Shown here one piece after another: positions 1-8,722 of a stretch of 64,000 bases of DNA. The notes beneath the pieces are model-generated. The model was not told the origin of the DNA. It made no database searches and was given only the letters and a program-made list of their open reading frames with translations. Both the position numbers and the translations under genes were made by a program. The stretch spans positions 1 to 64,000 of the forward strand of contig NZ_JAGKSP010000005.1 in assembly GCF_017942085.1 (NCBI RefSeq), in the 5' to 3' direction. Source of the stretch: Paenibacillus lignilyticus. GTDB taxonomy: Bacteria > Bacillota > Bacilli > Paenibacillales > Paenibacillaceae. The first letter of the stretch is position 1; each line of letters starts with the position of its first letter.

Positions 1-21
1 ACACAATGGCTCAATACATTA

Positions 22-60
22 CAATGAAGCTGCCGGCACAACCGGTGGCTTCATTACATT
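22..60 (+). terminator. Hairpin, probable terminator of a gene upstream of the window
   Basis: AATGAAGC (23-30) pairs with GCTTCATT (48-55), with an inner GCCGG/CCGG pairing. The stem is followed by a weak T-rich stretch (acatttta). It probably ends a transcript entering from the left edge. Confidence 0.55.
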
Positions 61-168
61 TTAGGGCGGTAACGTGCAAATCAAGCCTGCAACTTTTTAC
101 GGAAAGTTGAGTCTACATTCAATGTAAATAATTACTAATAGACCCGGAAATAGAGAGGCTGGTTTGCG

Positions 169-1605
169 ATGATCATTAAACCTATGAAGTTTATTTGGGC
201 AGGGGTAATCGTGTTAATGGTCAGCTGCACGCTGCCCGTTTCAGGCGCGCTGTCCACATCGTCTACGAACGGCGGTAAGGCTGTTGGAAATCAGCCCATA
301 CCGTTGTTAATGAATAATCAATTCGTACTTATCCCGGGGGACAAGGCGCCGTTCATGAAAAATAATCGGTTGATGGTTCCTCTGATGACCTTTGCAAGGA
401 TGATCGGAGCACATGTAGAAGAAAGGAAATTTGTTGATGTCCAACAAAATAAGATCGTTCAGAAGAAGGCATATACGATTAGACCGACTCCGGGAGGTAT
501 TTATGATGAAATCGGCGGATTGAGAGAAGGGGCTGCCAATGCCGTTTTCGGAGGTGACATGGGTTTTGGAATCGGAGCGGCCCCTGAATACCGGGCAGGC
601 GAACTGTTTGTTCCACTCACGCCAATACTGTATGGTATGAGTCATTCATTCGATTACGAGGTTCGGTCCATTGGAAGGTTTCGTAAAACACTGGCTATAA
701 TGGATCCGACCTTACCTCGACTATTGCCTCAAGTTCAAGATCCTGACGTGCAACTGCCTGAATATGCGTCAATAATGTCGGATACGCCTTATCCGCTCAT
801 TCCGATAGCTCTAACACAACATAAAATACAATCGACTAATGGAACATCTTCCTATCGCTTGAGAATCGAATTCGAAAGAGGCGATGGACTAGGCGAACGC
901 ATGAAATCCATTAAGCTAAGAATTATCGCTGTGGACAAGAACGGTGGTACAGCCACTTTCAAGAAGGAGCTTGCTCCGGAGGAGGAATTGACTAGAACTG
1001 ACGTCACGGATGTTCCTATTGAGGCAGTATTCGTACTCGTTCAGGCAGTACCCCAATACAGAACCGAGCCTGTTTATCCTACGGGCTATCCTTTACAAAT
1101 GAAGTTGACTCAAGCCGTCGCAAAGTTCTACACAAAGGAAGAGATGTTTTCAAGCTTTTCCCTTCGTCCGGTCGGTGTGAAAATAGACGCACAGGAAATG
1201 GCACTTACTGTGCGCGGAATTGCTAGGGTGCATCAAGCGGTTACCGGTGAGAAAATAGAGGCTTTAAAGCAGTCCATATTCGAAATGGTGGGGCGTTCAT
1301 TTCCACTTCGCATTGATATAGAAACCCGATCTGAGCAGCCGGACATAACTGGAACAATAGCGTCCATTGATTCGGCTGGTAGAATCTCTATTAAACCGGA
1401 AGCTGTTAACGGCGGTGGTGCTGAAGAAACGGTTTGGCTGGGATCGCCAGATTCGGACATATATATTCATGCCAAGGATGATGAGACGTCATTAACTATC
1501 TCAGATCTCAGAGTCGGTATGAAAGTGAGTGCCTGGATTAGCGGTGAAGCAACGATGAGAGATAACGTAGTACATACACAGCTCCGTGAGTTGAATATGC
1601 ATTAA
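169..1605 (+). CDS. Secreted or lipid-anchored protein with copper-amine-oxidase-N-like (stalk) domain
   Basis: A 478-residue exported protein of unknown exact role. The first 27 residues form a positively charged, hydrophobic signal. VLMVSC gives a lipobox-like Cys near residue 20, so it may be a lipoprotein. Residues about 45-175 match the pattern of the stalk or copper amine oxidase N-terminal-like domain (ligand-poor beta repeats such as MKNNRLMVPLMTFARMIGA, then FVPLTPIL), common in Paenibacillus surface proteins. The remaining 300 residues show no motif I recognise; a glycine-rich patch near residue 410 leads into a short OB-like ending. It starts at ATG after GAGAGG and is followed 80 bp later by the shikimate-kinase-like gene. 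The domain call rests on pattern recognition only. Confidence 0.75.
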   Translation: MIIKPMKFIWAGVIVLMVSCTLPVSGALSTSSTNGGKAVGNQPIPLLMNNQFVLIPGDKAPFMKNNRLMVPLMTFARMIGAHVEERKFVDVQQNKIVQKKAYTIRPTPGGIYDEIGGLREGAANAVFGGDMGFGIGAAPEYRAGELFVPLTPILYGMSHSFDYEVRSIGRFRKTLAIMDPTLPRLLPQVQDPDVQLPEYASIMSDTPYPLIPIALTQHKIQSTNGTSSYRLRIEFERGDGLGERMKSIKLRIIAVDKNGGTATFKKELAPEEELTRTDVTDVPIEAVFVLVQAVPQYRTEPVYPTGYPLQMKLTQAVAKFYTKEEMFSSFSLRPVGVKIDAQEMALTVRGIARVHQAVTGEKIEALKQSIFEMVGRSFPLRIDIETRSEQPDITGTIASIDSAGRISIKPEAVNGGGAEETVWLGSPDSDIYIHAKDDETSLTISDLRVGMKVSAWISGEATMRDNVVHTQLRELNMH

Positions 1606-1684
1606 TATAACCTGAACGAAGCAATGCACCTGATTTCTAATCAGCAGGGCATCAGAAGAACTAAACGGGAAAAAGTGGTGAAGT

Positions 1685-2209
1685 ATGAATATCGTTCTCG
1701 TAGGTATGTCAGGTGCTGGAAAAAGCTCTTTAGGCGTGCTGCTCGCTAAAGCTCTTGGAATGAATTTCGCGGATACGGATATCATCATTCAGCAGCACAA
1801 AGGTAGGTTATTGCAAGAAATTATTGATCAAGACGGCATCGATAAATTTATGCAGGTCGAAGAAGTTACTGTTTCGGAACTCCAATTAAAAAACTGCATC
1901 ATTTCGACAGGTGGAAGCGTTATATATTCTGAAAAGGCCATGACAGCCCTTAAACAACACGGACAGGTTATTTATTTACACGTTTCATATGAAGAGATTG
2001 AAAAGAGGCTAACAAACGAAACAACCAGAGGAATTGTTATAAAGAAAGGCTATAGTCTTAAAGACGTTTACGACGAAAGAGTGCCGTTATACATAAAGTA
2101 CAGCGATAAAACCATTGATTGCTCTAACAAAGATATAGAACAATGTGTAGGTGAAATTATTGCACTTATACAATCAGACCATGGAGGCGCAGATTGTGGA
2201 ATACGGTGA
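1685..2209 (+). CDS. Shikimate kinase-like P-loop kinase
   Basis: A 174-residue cytoplasmic kinase, the normal length for AroK/AroL, which phosphorylate shikimate with ATP in the chorismate pathway. The Walker A loop GMSGAGKSS lies at residues 7-15 and the FADTD Mg/substrate motif near 31-35. STGGSVIY (near 77) fits the family's glycine-rich substrate loop. DERVPLYIKYSD near residue 140 corresponds to the R-x-x-LY motif behind the lid. The lid around residue 113 (TNETTRG) is only loosely conserved, and no other aro gene is adjacent. It could therefore be a paralogue acting on another small substrate. The ribosome site (GTGGTGAAG) is weak. Confidence 0.72.
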   Translation: MNIVLVGMSGAGKSSLGVLLAKALGMNFADTDIIIQQHKGRLLQEIIDQDGIDKFMQVEEVTVSELQLKNCIISTGGSVIYSEKAMTALKQHGQVIYLHVSYEEIEKRLTNETTRGIVIKKGYSLKDVYDERVPLYIKYSDKTIDCSNKDIEQCVGEIIALIQSDHGGADCGIR

Positions 2210-2263
2210 GGGTGCTATAGAATTTCAAAAAGCAGTTCACGTAGGTATGTTTTAGCCCATCTA

Positions 2264-2291
2264 AGCTTCGGCATACATGGATGCCGAAGCT
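2264..2291. repeat. 11-bp inverted repeat ahead of the HAD gene
   Basis: AGCTTCGGCAT (2264-2274) is perfectly repeated in reverse at 2281-2291 with a 6-base loop. No T-tract follows on the plus strand. It could be a weak terminator of the kinase gene or a leader hairpin of the HAD gene, whose ATG is 20 bases downstream. Confidence 0.5.
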
Positions 2292-2310
2292 GACAAAGGA
2301 GAACGGAACA

Positions 2311-2901
2311 ATGAAGAAGTACATACTCTTCGATCATGATGGTGTGCTGGTTGATACTGAATTCTGGTATTACAAAGCGGGAGAACGCGCTCTGGCTGAC
2401 ATTGGATTTACCTTGGATAAAGATCAATACCTCCGCGACATGACCCAGTCATTTGGCACTTGGTCCCAAGCTAGGGCGGCAGGTATTGATGAACAGACCA
2501 TCAGCAAGCAGCGCGAGGTACGCAACGTCTATTATCAAGAATATCTATTAACAGAAGCCATAGAGATCGAAGGCGTAGTTGAAACTCTGGCCGAACTGTC
2601 AAAGTATGTCCGCATGGCCATCGTAACGACTGCAAAACGTGCGGATTTTCAACTTATTCATGAAAAGCGGCAGATTACACAATTTATGGACTTCGTCCTT
2701 GTTCGCGAAGACTACGAGCGCACCAAGCCGCATCCGGAACCATACTTGACCGGCTTAAAGCGCTTCGGAGCTACCAAAGAAGAGACCCTGGTTGTAGAGG
2801 ATTCAAACAGAGGGTTGAACTCAGCCGTGGCGGCCGGTATCGACTGGAAAATATTGACGGTTACCAAACTTTGTCCAAGTATGAGTAGGTTTGTAGTCTA
2901 A
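2311..2901 (+). CDS. HAD-superfamily hydrolase (phosphatase-like)
   Basis: A 196-residue cytoplasmic HAD phosphatase of the beta-phosphoglucomutase/GPH type. Motif I FDHDGVLVDT lies at residues 6-15 and carries the nucleophile Asp and acid/base Asp. The variable cap follows. Motif II is IVTT (near 110), the motif III Lys lies in RTKPHPEPY (near 144), and motif IV is VVEDSNRGLNSA (near 165). The first D-x-D reads DHD rather than the usual DFD or DLD. An upstream in-frame ATG at 2281 lies inside the hairpin and has no ribosome site, while ATG 2311 follows AAAGGAG. The substrate cannot be told from sequence. Confidence 0.82.
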   Translation: MKKYILFDHDGVLVDTEFWYYKAGERALADIGFTLDKDQYLRDMTQSFGTWSQARAAGIDEQTISKQREVRNVYYQEYLLTEAIEIEGVVETLAELSKYVRMAIVTTAKRADFQLIHEKRQITQFMDFVLVREDYERTKPHPEPYLTGLKRFGATKEETLVVEDSNRGLNSAVAAGIDWKILTVTKLCPSMSRFVV

Positions 2902-2929
2902 TGGAAAAAAAGGAGGTAAGCACTAACCG

Positions 2930-3685
2930 ATGCCCTTTACCTTTGCGCACCCGGCCTACGCTCTACCCTCTAAATTTATATATCCACGTTGCCTCAGCGT
3001 AACCGGCCTCGTGCTGGGGAGTATGGCGCCTGATTTTGAATATTTCCTCTCTTTGGAGCCCCATCAAATGATTGGTCATTCGTTCACGGGTTTGTTCGTT
3101 CAGGTGATACCGCTATGTATCCTGTTCGCCTACCTTTTTCATACGTTTGTTAAGGAATCATTCGTCCTGCATTTGCCAGACATCTTTGGTTTGAATCGGA
3201 AGGCGTACAACCTATTATGTTCATGGAGTCTACGGACGCTTCGAGACTGGATTGTCTACCTCGTGTCTGTCTCCGTCGGCTTCCTCTCACATATAGCGGT
3301 CGACGCCTTCACACATGAAAGAGGATATATGGTTCAGCAGTTACCAATGCTGCAATCTATCGTCATTTTGGATCTGCCCGTGTATAAAATTTTACAGCAC
3401 AGCCTGTCGATGATCGGTATGGCGGTTATCATCGCGCAAATAGGAGTCGCGCTTTACAGAACCGAGCCCCGTTTCAAAGAAATTCCGATTATCACATGCA
3501 AACAAAAACTAATGTATTGGGGCTTTGCGGTGATGGTCGCAGTCTTAATGACAGGGTGTAAACTACTTTTCGCGTCGGGCGGTAACATCTTGGGAATGTT
3601 AGTCGTAGCCCCAATCACCGGCTTCTGTGCGGGAATATTCCTTGCCTCGTTGCCTTTCTGGAGACGTTCTATGACGATTCAATGA
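2930..3685 (+). CDS. DUF4184 family integral membrane protein
   Basis: A 251-residue membrane protein. The start MPFTFAHPAYALP and the MAPDFEYF and GHSFTGLF motifs are the hallmark of the DUF4184 family, which resembles the membrane metal-dependent hydrolase YdjM group. His and Asp residues (H7, D in PDFEYF, H in GHSFTG, H in SHIAVDAFTH) could form a metal site facing the membrane. About five to six hydrophobic segments follow. No substrate is known for the family. A strong GGAGG lies 12 bases before the ATG, 28 bases after the HAD stop, so the two genes may share a transcript. Confidence 0.78.
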   Translation: MPFTFAHPAYALPSKFIYPRCLSVTGLVLGSMAPDFEYFLSLEPHQMIGHSFTGLFVQVIPLCILFAYLFHTFVKESFVLHLPDIFGLNRKAYNLLCSWSLRTLRDWIVYLVSVSVGFLSHIAVDAFTHERGYMVQQLPMLQSIVILDLPVYKILQHSLSMIGMAVIIAQIGVALYRTEPRFKEIPIITCKQKLMYWGFAVMVAVLMTGCKLLFASGGNILGMLVVAPITGFCAGIFLASLPFWRRSMTIQ

Positions 3686-3864
3686 TCGATCGGCAGATAG
3701 GTTTAATGGACGGTTACTAGCGGGAAACTGATTAGCGCTCGTGAAGGTTACCTTATCTGAATGGCAAAATGTACTCTGAAGATGTACTTCAAGGCGCGCT
3801 AATGGGCTCGATTGTTCGATCACAAGATACCGACGAAGTGATGGTTACTAAGGAGGGTTACGAT

Positions 3865-4371
3865 TTGACAAATAACTTCACACCAATGGAGTTTTATTTG
3901 AAAACCGAACGACTTGATCTTGGCATGTGGGAAGAGTCCGATTCAATTTGGTTTAGGCAACTTGTAGGCGAGCGTGGTATTGACATTCCGACGCTCGATG
4001 ATGCTCGTAACCAAATCTTTGATGCACGTAAAAGAGCTCTTGAACAGGGTATTTCCTTACTCACAATCCGCCGCCGGGATGAGGGAGATTTTATTGGATA
4101 CTGTGGCTTGGTAATCGGACGTTCCACACTTGAAGAACCGGAGATAGCGTTCGAGTTATTCCGCAACAGTCATAGGCAAGGTTATGCAACTGAAGCAGCT
4201 TCAGTGATCATGGACTGTGCAATCGCTACAGGGCGGCACAGGATTTGGTCAACTGTGCGAGCTTGGAATGTTGCTTCCTTCCGTGTCCTTGAAAAAATTG
4301 GATTTGAACGACACCATAGCACATGGGACGAGCGCGGCGAGCTAGTTTGGAACGTACGCGAGCTTAAATAG
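3865..4371 (+). CDS. GNAT acetyltransferase (RimJ/RimL-like)
   Basis: A 168-residue N-acetyltransferase of the RimJ/RimL/YdaF type, which acetylates an amine (ribosomal protein N-terminus or small molecule) with acetyl-CoA. The start FYLKTERLDLGMW is typical. GYCGLVIG forms the beta4 strand, RQGYATEAAS (near residue 110) is the acetyl-CoA pyrophosphate loop, and NVASFRVLEKIGFER is the classical C-terminal motif. The frame is open from 3769, but the only good ribosome site (TAAGGAGGG, 3849-3857) serves a TTG at 3865. That start removes 32 residues lying before the domain. The substrate is unknown. Confidence 0.82.
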   Translation: MTNNFTPMEFYLKTERLDLGMWEESDSIWFRQLVGERGIDIPTLDDARNQIFDARKRALEQGISLLTIRRRDEGDFIGYCGLVIGRSTLEEPEIAFELFRNSHRQGYATEAASVIMDCAIATGRHRIWSTVRAWNVASFRVLEKIGFERHHSTWDERGELVWNVRELK

Positions 4372-4483
4372 CTAGATCTGTAATGTATTATTCCAGCTCC
4401 TAATCTAACTAGGAACGAAAGCTAAATACAACATGAAGGCAATCACAAGATTGAACTAACAATGTGCGATAAATGAACAAACA

Positions 4484-4521
4484 AGGGGGCAGTTTGCCAG
4501 TGGCAGATGCTCCTTTTTTTA
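4484..4521 (+). terminator. Rho-independent terminator
   Basis: A GC-rich imperfect hairpin (GGGGGCA ... TGCTCC with inner TTGCC/GGCAG) is followed directly by seven T. It lies about 110 bp after the GNAT stop and ends that transcript. The rest of 4372-4626 is AT-rich leader with no gene visible. Confidence 0.75.
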
Positions 4522-4626
4522 TTGAAACGTATAGATTGATTCAATGAAAATAGGTATCAATTTATTGGAAAATTTTATATAATTTTGTTGGGTTTGAAAT
4601 TGCAATCCAGATAGGGAGCTGAGAAG

Positions 4627-5331
4627 ATGATCGCTTTGTGCAAAAAAATGCTGGCTCTGCTGCTGGCGATGATAATGCTTATCCCGTTGCATAGCACTTC
4701 CGCAGCGGATTCGAAGTATGAGTTTGACCGGATCGAGGTCGTGTATGCGGCTGAATTTACCGTTTATCCCAATTCTGTTCCATCCGATCACTGGCTGACG
4801 CAACTAGCTGGCGGTTCGGACAAGCCCATCCAGCTAATGTATGGGATTCTCCATCTGTACAGCGGTGACAGATATATCGATGAACAATTTATTAAAATGT
4901 CCGGCGAAGGCGGGTCGGAGCGATTCTTGAGCAACTCAATGCGCAAGGATTACTTCGATTCGAACGGTGCTCTACTAAGTCAATCATCCGTACAGTTTTG
5001 GTCAGGCAAAAAGCTCGATGGTACAGCGGTCGTGAAGGAAATGAACCAGCCGCAGAAGTCGGTAACGCTTGTTCAAGCGTTCGATCCCCAAGGAAATGTA
5101 ACAGGCTTTAATTTCTACGCGCAGCCTCTGATCTTCCCTGGTGACGCATGGGATCCATTCGCCAACTACGTCGGTTCTTATACGTCCGATCCTAACAGTC
5201 TCCAGCACACAGGCGAAGTAAATGGCAAGGAAGTGGAGTCGCAGACAAAAGAAACAGAAATCGAGCAAGGCAATGTCCAGCCTGTTCCAGAATCAGTACA
5301 ACCAGAACAGCCTAAAACTGAGGTGAAGTAG
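4627..5331 (+). CDS. Secreted protein of unknown function, partner of the SLH protein
   Basis: A 234-residue exported protein. Residues 1-27 form a signal peptide ending in a likely cleavage site (STSAADS). The mature part is a compact mixed alpha/beta domain of about 170 residues, followed by a Glu/Gln/Pro-rich tail (from about residue 195) typical of a wall-spanning or disordered linker. I recognise no family. The stop is two bases before the ATG of the SLH-domain gene, so the two are translationally coupled and probably act together at the cell surface. The start follows GGGAGCTGAG. Confidence 0.7.
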   Translation: MIALCKKMLALLLAMIMLIPLHSTSAADSKYEFDRIEVVYAAEFTVYPNSVPSDHWLTQLAGGSDKPIQLMYGILHLYSGDRYIDEQFIKMSGEGGSERFLSNSMRKDYFDSNGALLSQSSVQFWSGKKLDGTAVVKEMNQPQKSVTLVQAFDPQGNVTGFNFYAQPLIFPGDAWDPFANYVGSYTSDPNSLQHTGEVNGKEVESQTKETEIEQGNVQPVPESVQPEQPKTEVK

Positions 5332-5333
5332 CC

Positions 5334-6077
5334 ATGAGGAAATACACCATTACCACAATCCTTCTTCTTTCCATATTTTTGCTAATCGTCTCCCCAGTCA
5401 ATGGGGTATCCAATGATCGCACGAAACAGGCCGATACCCTTCACCAGCTGGGGCTATTCAACGGCATGGACAATGGTTATCAGCTCGAGGCTGCGTTTAC
5501 CCGTGCACAAGGGACAGCCATGCTGCTGCGTCTTGCCGGTGAAGATGGCGCTGCGGCTAAAGCACAGCTAAAGCCGGCTTTCACCGATGTGAAAAGCACG
5601 CACTGGGCAGCGGCCTCCATCGCCTATGCCATTAACAAAGGGTATGTGAAAGGGATTAGCAGTTTCAGCTTTGCCCCTGATCGATTGATGACGGGCAAGG
5701 AGTTTTTGACGCTGATTAATCGACTGCTCGGATACCCCGATGCCGTACCTGCCAGGGCAGCCGAGCTGTCACAGAAAAATGGTCTTTTGCAAACGAATGC
5801 TGCTGAAAGGCTGACTGGTGCAAATCCGTTCTTGCGAGGCGATATGGTCGAAGTTGCTTACGCAGCACTGATCGCCAAACCAGCAGGCAATAAGAATACG
5901 CTGCTTCAAACGCTTGTCGAAGACAAAGGAGCGATCTCGGCAGTAGCCGCTGTTGCTAGCGGACTCTATACATCGACATCCAAAGATACTGATGACGATT
6001 TCTACACACCGGAGCCCGGATCCGATCCTATCGACTCTATCGAGGAAGCTATTCGCCAGAAGCTCGACGGGAAATAA
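5334..6077 (+). CDS. S-layer-homology (SLH) domain protein
   Basis: A 247-residue exported protein with a signal peptide (residues 1-25). Two recognisable SLH modules follow. The first begins ADTLHQLGLFNGMDNG and the second is FTDVKSTHWAAASIAYAINKGYVKG with TGKEFLTLINRLLGY. SLH domains bind pyruvylated secondary wall polymer and anchor proteins to the wall. Three SLH modules are usual for firm anchoring; the third here (about 150-190) is degenerate. The C-terminus is short, Asp/Pro-rich and has no enzyme domain. It is coupled to the secreted protein just upstream, for which it may be the anchor. Confidence 0.8.
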   Translation: MRKYTITTILLLSIFLLIVSPVNGVSNDRTKQADTLHQLGLFNGMDNGYQLEAAFTRAQGTAMLLRLAGEDGAAAKAQLKPAFTDVKSTHWAAASIAYAINKGYVKGISSFSFAPDRLMTGKEFLTLINRLLGYPDAVPARAAELSQKNGLLQTNAAERLTGANPFLRGDMVEVAYAALIAKPAGNKNTLLQTLVEDKGAISAVAAVASGLYTSTSKDTDDDFYTPEPGSDPIDSIEEAIRQKLDGK

Positions 6078-6091
6078 AGATTATACAAATA

Positions 6092-6136
6092 AAGAATCTT
6101 CACCCCCGTCTCTGGCGGATGTGAAGGTTCTTTTAG
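6092..6136 (+). terminator. Terminator after the SLH gene
   Basis: AAGAATCTTCAC (6092-6103) pairs with GTGAAGGTTCTT (6121-6132), allowing one G-U pair, and ends in a short T run. It closes the two-gene surface-protein operon. Confidence 0.75.
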
Positions 6137-6139
6137 CAT

Positions 6140-6316
6140 GATGGTACAGCAGACGAATCTAATAATTATGGTTATGTTGGGAATGATCCTGATAATAAAT
6201 ACGAGTACTACATGCGGGGATACCCGAAGGAAGATCCTGTAATTGAAGTTTACACTAGACAAGAAATTGTTTCTGGGGACTCAGAAGTAAGTCAGATTAA
6301 GTTTCTATTCGGATAA
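6140..6316 (+). pseudogene. Orphan coding remnant, possibly the end of an RHS-type toxin
   Basis: A 58-codon open stretch with no start codon, directly after the SLH terminator. It reads NNYGYVGNDPDNKYEYY near its beginning, which resembles the Y-x-YVGNDP-x-N motif at the end of RHS cores, and then runs into unrelated sequence before a stop. It has no ribosome site and no upstream core. The likeness is short and could be chance. The two following AT-rich genes, one of them immunity-like, make a decayed toxin/immunity locus a reasonable reading. The rest of 6317-6435 holds no gene I can support. Confidence 0.3.
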
Positions 6317-6435
6317 TAATGATGTTATAGAGAGTATTATGATTTTTGGGACTTCTGTTTAATGGGGTATTTGGAGGAACACGCCAACGCTCAACAAAAA
6401 GCTCTTTTAGTTTTTCAAAGAAAGGAGTAGGTTAA

Positions 6436-6897
6436 TTGAAATTATCCAGATTATTGTTAATTTTAATTCTAGTACTAACTTTAGGTGTAATAACCTACTT
6501 TACTTATCCATTGAAAATTCAAAATATTTTACCAATCTCAGATAATATTCAAAATATTCACGTGACATATATTACAAATGGACAGTTTTTCGAATATAAC
6601 TTTAATAATAAGCAAGAAATAATTGATAATAAAAAGCAGTTGGTCAAAATTCTGGATTCCACTTTTTTTAGAAGAAGAGTTAATAGTTTTAAAGGCGGAG
6701 TTGCTGATGTAATTATGATTGTTATTATCTATAAAGATAAGGAAGGTAATAATAGAAGTTATTTTATTGATTATCGCCAATCAGGAGCTTTTATGGTTGA
6801 TAAGAAAGATTATCAAATATATGGAAAGACTAAGTTAACATTCGATAAACTTGTAGAATGGTTTAAAAAAGAAGGAACTTTGTTAAAGGCTTTATGA
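6436..6897 (+). CDS. Membrane-anchored hypothetical protein in an AT-rich island
   Basis: A 153-residue protein starting at TTG behind a good AAAGGAG site. One N-terminal hydrophobic helix (residues 4-24) serves as anchor or signal. A hydrophilic domain follows, rich in Asn, Lys and Ile, with alternating beta strands (VIMIVIIYKDKEGNNRSYFIDYR). I recognise no family. Base composition is strikingly AT-rich compared with the genes on both sides, which suggests recent transfer. By position, between a possible RHS remnant and an Imm-like gene, it may be an immunity or accessory protein. Confidence 0.6.
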   Translation: MKLSRLLLILILVLTLGVITYFTYPLKIQNILPISDNIQNIHVTYITNGQFFEYNFNNKQEIIDNKKQLVKILDSTFFRRRVNSFKGGVADVIMIVIIYKDKEGNNRSYFIDYRQSGAFMVDKKDYQIYGKTKLTFDKLVEWFKKEGTLLKAL

Positions 6898-6975
6898 GCA
6901 ACCCTCAAACTATTAGATTGAGTAATTAATTAAACTAACTGATGAACGATAATTTAGATGAGGTGCGTTGAGCAA

Positions 6976-7311
6976 ATGATTGCATCCCAACATAGCATCT
7001 GTAATAGATATGGTGCTGAATTTCTTGGAAGTGATTTTGATGAAAAGCTGGGAATTGCCCTTAATGTAATGGGTAATGTAGTCCCTATTAACGGTTTAAG
7101 ATATAAGCCTGAAAATGGAACATGTGGATGGTATATCTGGGCTGGCGAGGGATATTCAGACGATCCTGACTTCTTTGTATCCTTACATGTAAAGCACATA
7201 GATGAATGGAATCCACTAATAAGAAAATATCTTGGACTGGGTCCAGGTTGGAGATTTCTTATTGCCGACAAATATGAAGATGTATGGTTCGATCAGTCAT
7301 TATTGGATTAG
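6976..7311 (+). CDS. DUF2185/Imm33-like immunity-type protein
   Basis: A small (111-residue) cytoplasmic protein. The block NGTCGWYIWAGEGYSDDPDFF followed by SLHVKHI resembles the DUF2185 / Imm33-like domain, seen in immunity proteins of polymorphic toxin systems and in stand-alone genes. ATG 6976 follows GAGGTG with proper spacing; an in-frame ATG at 6958 would add six residues. It lies in the AT-rich island after an RHS-like scrap, which supports an orphan immunity gene left behind when a toxin was lost. The family call is from memory of the motif. Confidence 0.62.
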   Translation: MIASQHSICNRYGAEFLGSDFDEKLGIALNVMGNVVPINGLRYKPENGTCGWYIWAGEGYSDDPDFFVSLHVKHIDEWNPLIRKYLGLGPGWRFLIADKYEDVWFDQSLLD

Positions 7312-7365
7312 TTTGAACGTTTGATTATTAATCTAACGGAGAACAATACCTTAACAACATAAACG

Positions 7366-7443
7366 CAGCCGTTTAAAACTGCACTGCACCCCAATTGCTG
7401 GTTACTATCTAGCAATTGGGTGCAGTGCAAAACGATCGGCTGC
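7366..7443. terminator. Long bidirectional terminator hairpin
   Basis: GCACTGCACC(C)CAATTGCT (7381-7399) pairs with its complement at 7411-7428, with one bulged C. An outer GCAGCCG/CGGCTGC pairing extends the stem. It sits between two convergent genes and probably ends both. Confidence 0.75.
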
Positions 7444-7462
7444 CTTTATTACATTCAACTGC

Positions 7463-8722
7463 TTAACCTTGCAGAGTTGAGAACGAAGCATGTTCTTTAT
7501 CGAAATAATAGCGTCGATAGTTGTTGACGTGACCATAAAAATAACGTGTGACGCTGATTATTCGCTTTACATTCAGATCCTTGTTGTACCAGATCGAACG
7601 GATTACATTCTTCTGTCTATAATGCTGATCGATCTCAGCCGATAACGCCGGATCGGAAATGTAGCGCCGTAGTACCATCCTCGGCACATTCGTCCACAGC
7701 GCAGATGCTTGCCCGTATACGCAATCGGTTTCTTTGCCGTAAACGACTTGGTTTATGAGCGCTTCAATCATGTTCAAACCCGCTGCACGGACAAACAAAC
7801 TACTTCTGCCTAATCGCGGATTGATTTCAAACATCATATATTTACCCGTCCTGCTGTCGAACTTCATGTCAATATTGGAAAATCCGACATATCCGATGTT
7901 TTCCAAGAATGCCTTGACCTTAGCATAAATGTCCATATCGAAGCGGCTAATGATAGCCGCGTAATTTCCGAGCGTTTTCGGTGCGTATTCTTCGAGTACG
8001 GGCTGGCCGAGACACATCATTTTAACGTTACCTTGGTCATCGGAGTAACTGTTGATTACGCGCATGGCACTGTCGCCGCCCGGAATAAACTCTTGGATGA
8101 TCAATTTCCCGTTATAATCGGATGTATTCATATTGCGGATCATCGCCAAATAGTCTTCTCGTTTGTCAAAGAAGAACACCTTTTTCTTACCTTCAAAGTG
8201 ACAATGAAGGTATTCAAACGCATTGCTATTCTCGGGCTTTACTACAATCGGAAATTGAAAATCCATGCGATCTAACGCGTTTTCACGTTCGCGCGGTTCA
8301 CATACGACCGTCTTTGGGTAGTCTAAACCGAATCGTTCGCACAAGGCATAGAATTTATCTTTTGTATCGAGCGTTTCCAGCAGCTTGTCCGATAGGAAGT
8401 GATTCGCTATCAGCCCTTTGAACTTGTCATAATGGCGCGATAACATCCCCGCATAATAATCTGAACAAGGAATAACGATCAATTTCTTATTTGGTTCGGC
8501 ATACTTCTCTAAGATGGACAACAAGGCGTTAGGGAATATGTCTTCTTGATCGAAGCGGTCAATTTGGACGAGTTCGAACAAAGTGCTATGCATGGTTGGA
8601 ATCAACAGCCGCGTACAGAGAAGTAGCGGTTTAACCTTGTAAGTTTCATGGATAAGTCTGACATTACCGTAGGCGTTCTCATCGCTGCCAAGTATGATGG
8701 GTAGAAAATCGTGACGATTCAT
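7463..8722 (-). CDS. ATP-grasp carboxylate-amine ligase (D-aspartate ligase-like)
   Basis: A 419-residue cytoplasmic ATP-grasp ligase. It begins FLPIILGSDENAYG, the signature of the carboxylate-amine ligase group that includes enterococcal D-aspartate ligase, which adds D-Asp to the Lys side chain of peptidoglycan precursors. The ATP-grasp core spans about 125-330, with IVVKPEN (Lys for ATP), the FIPGGD loop and the Mg-binding FEINPRLGRSS near residue 305. The C-terminal 80 residues are basic and aromatic. No aspartate racemase is adjacent and Paenibacillus is not generally known for a D-Asp bridge, so the substrate is open. The start follows GAGGAG. Confidence 0.72.
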   Translation of the reverse strand: MNRHDFLPIILGSDENAYGNVRLIHETYKVKPLLLCTRLLIPTMHSTLFELVQIDRFDQEDIFPNALLSILEKYAEPNKKLIVIPCSDYYAGMLSRHYDKFKGLIANHFLSDKLLETLDTKDKFYALCERFGLDYPKTVVCEPRERENALDRMDFQFPIVVKPENSNAFEYLHCHFEGKKKVFFFDKREDYLAMIRNMNTSDYNGKLIIQEFIPGGDSAMRVINSYSDDQGNVKMMCLGQPVLEEYAPKTLGNYAAIISRFDMDIYAKVKAFLENIGYVGFSNIDMKFDSRTGKYMMFEINPRLGRSSLFVRAAGLNMIEALINQVVYGKETDCVYGQASALWTNVPRMVLRRYISDPALSAEIDQHYRQKNVIRSIWYNKDLNVKRIISVTRYFYGHVNNYRRYYFDKEHASFSTLQG

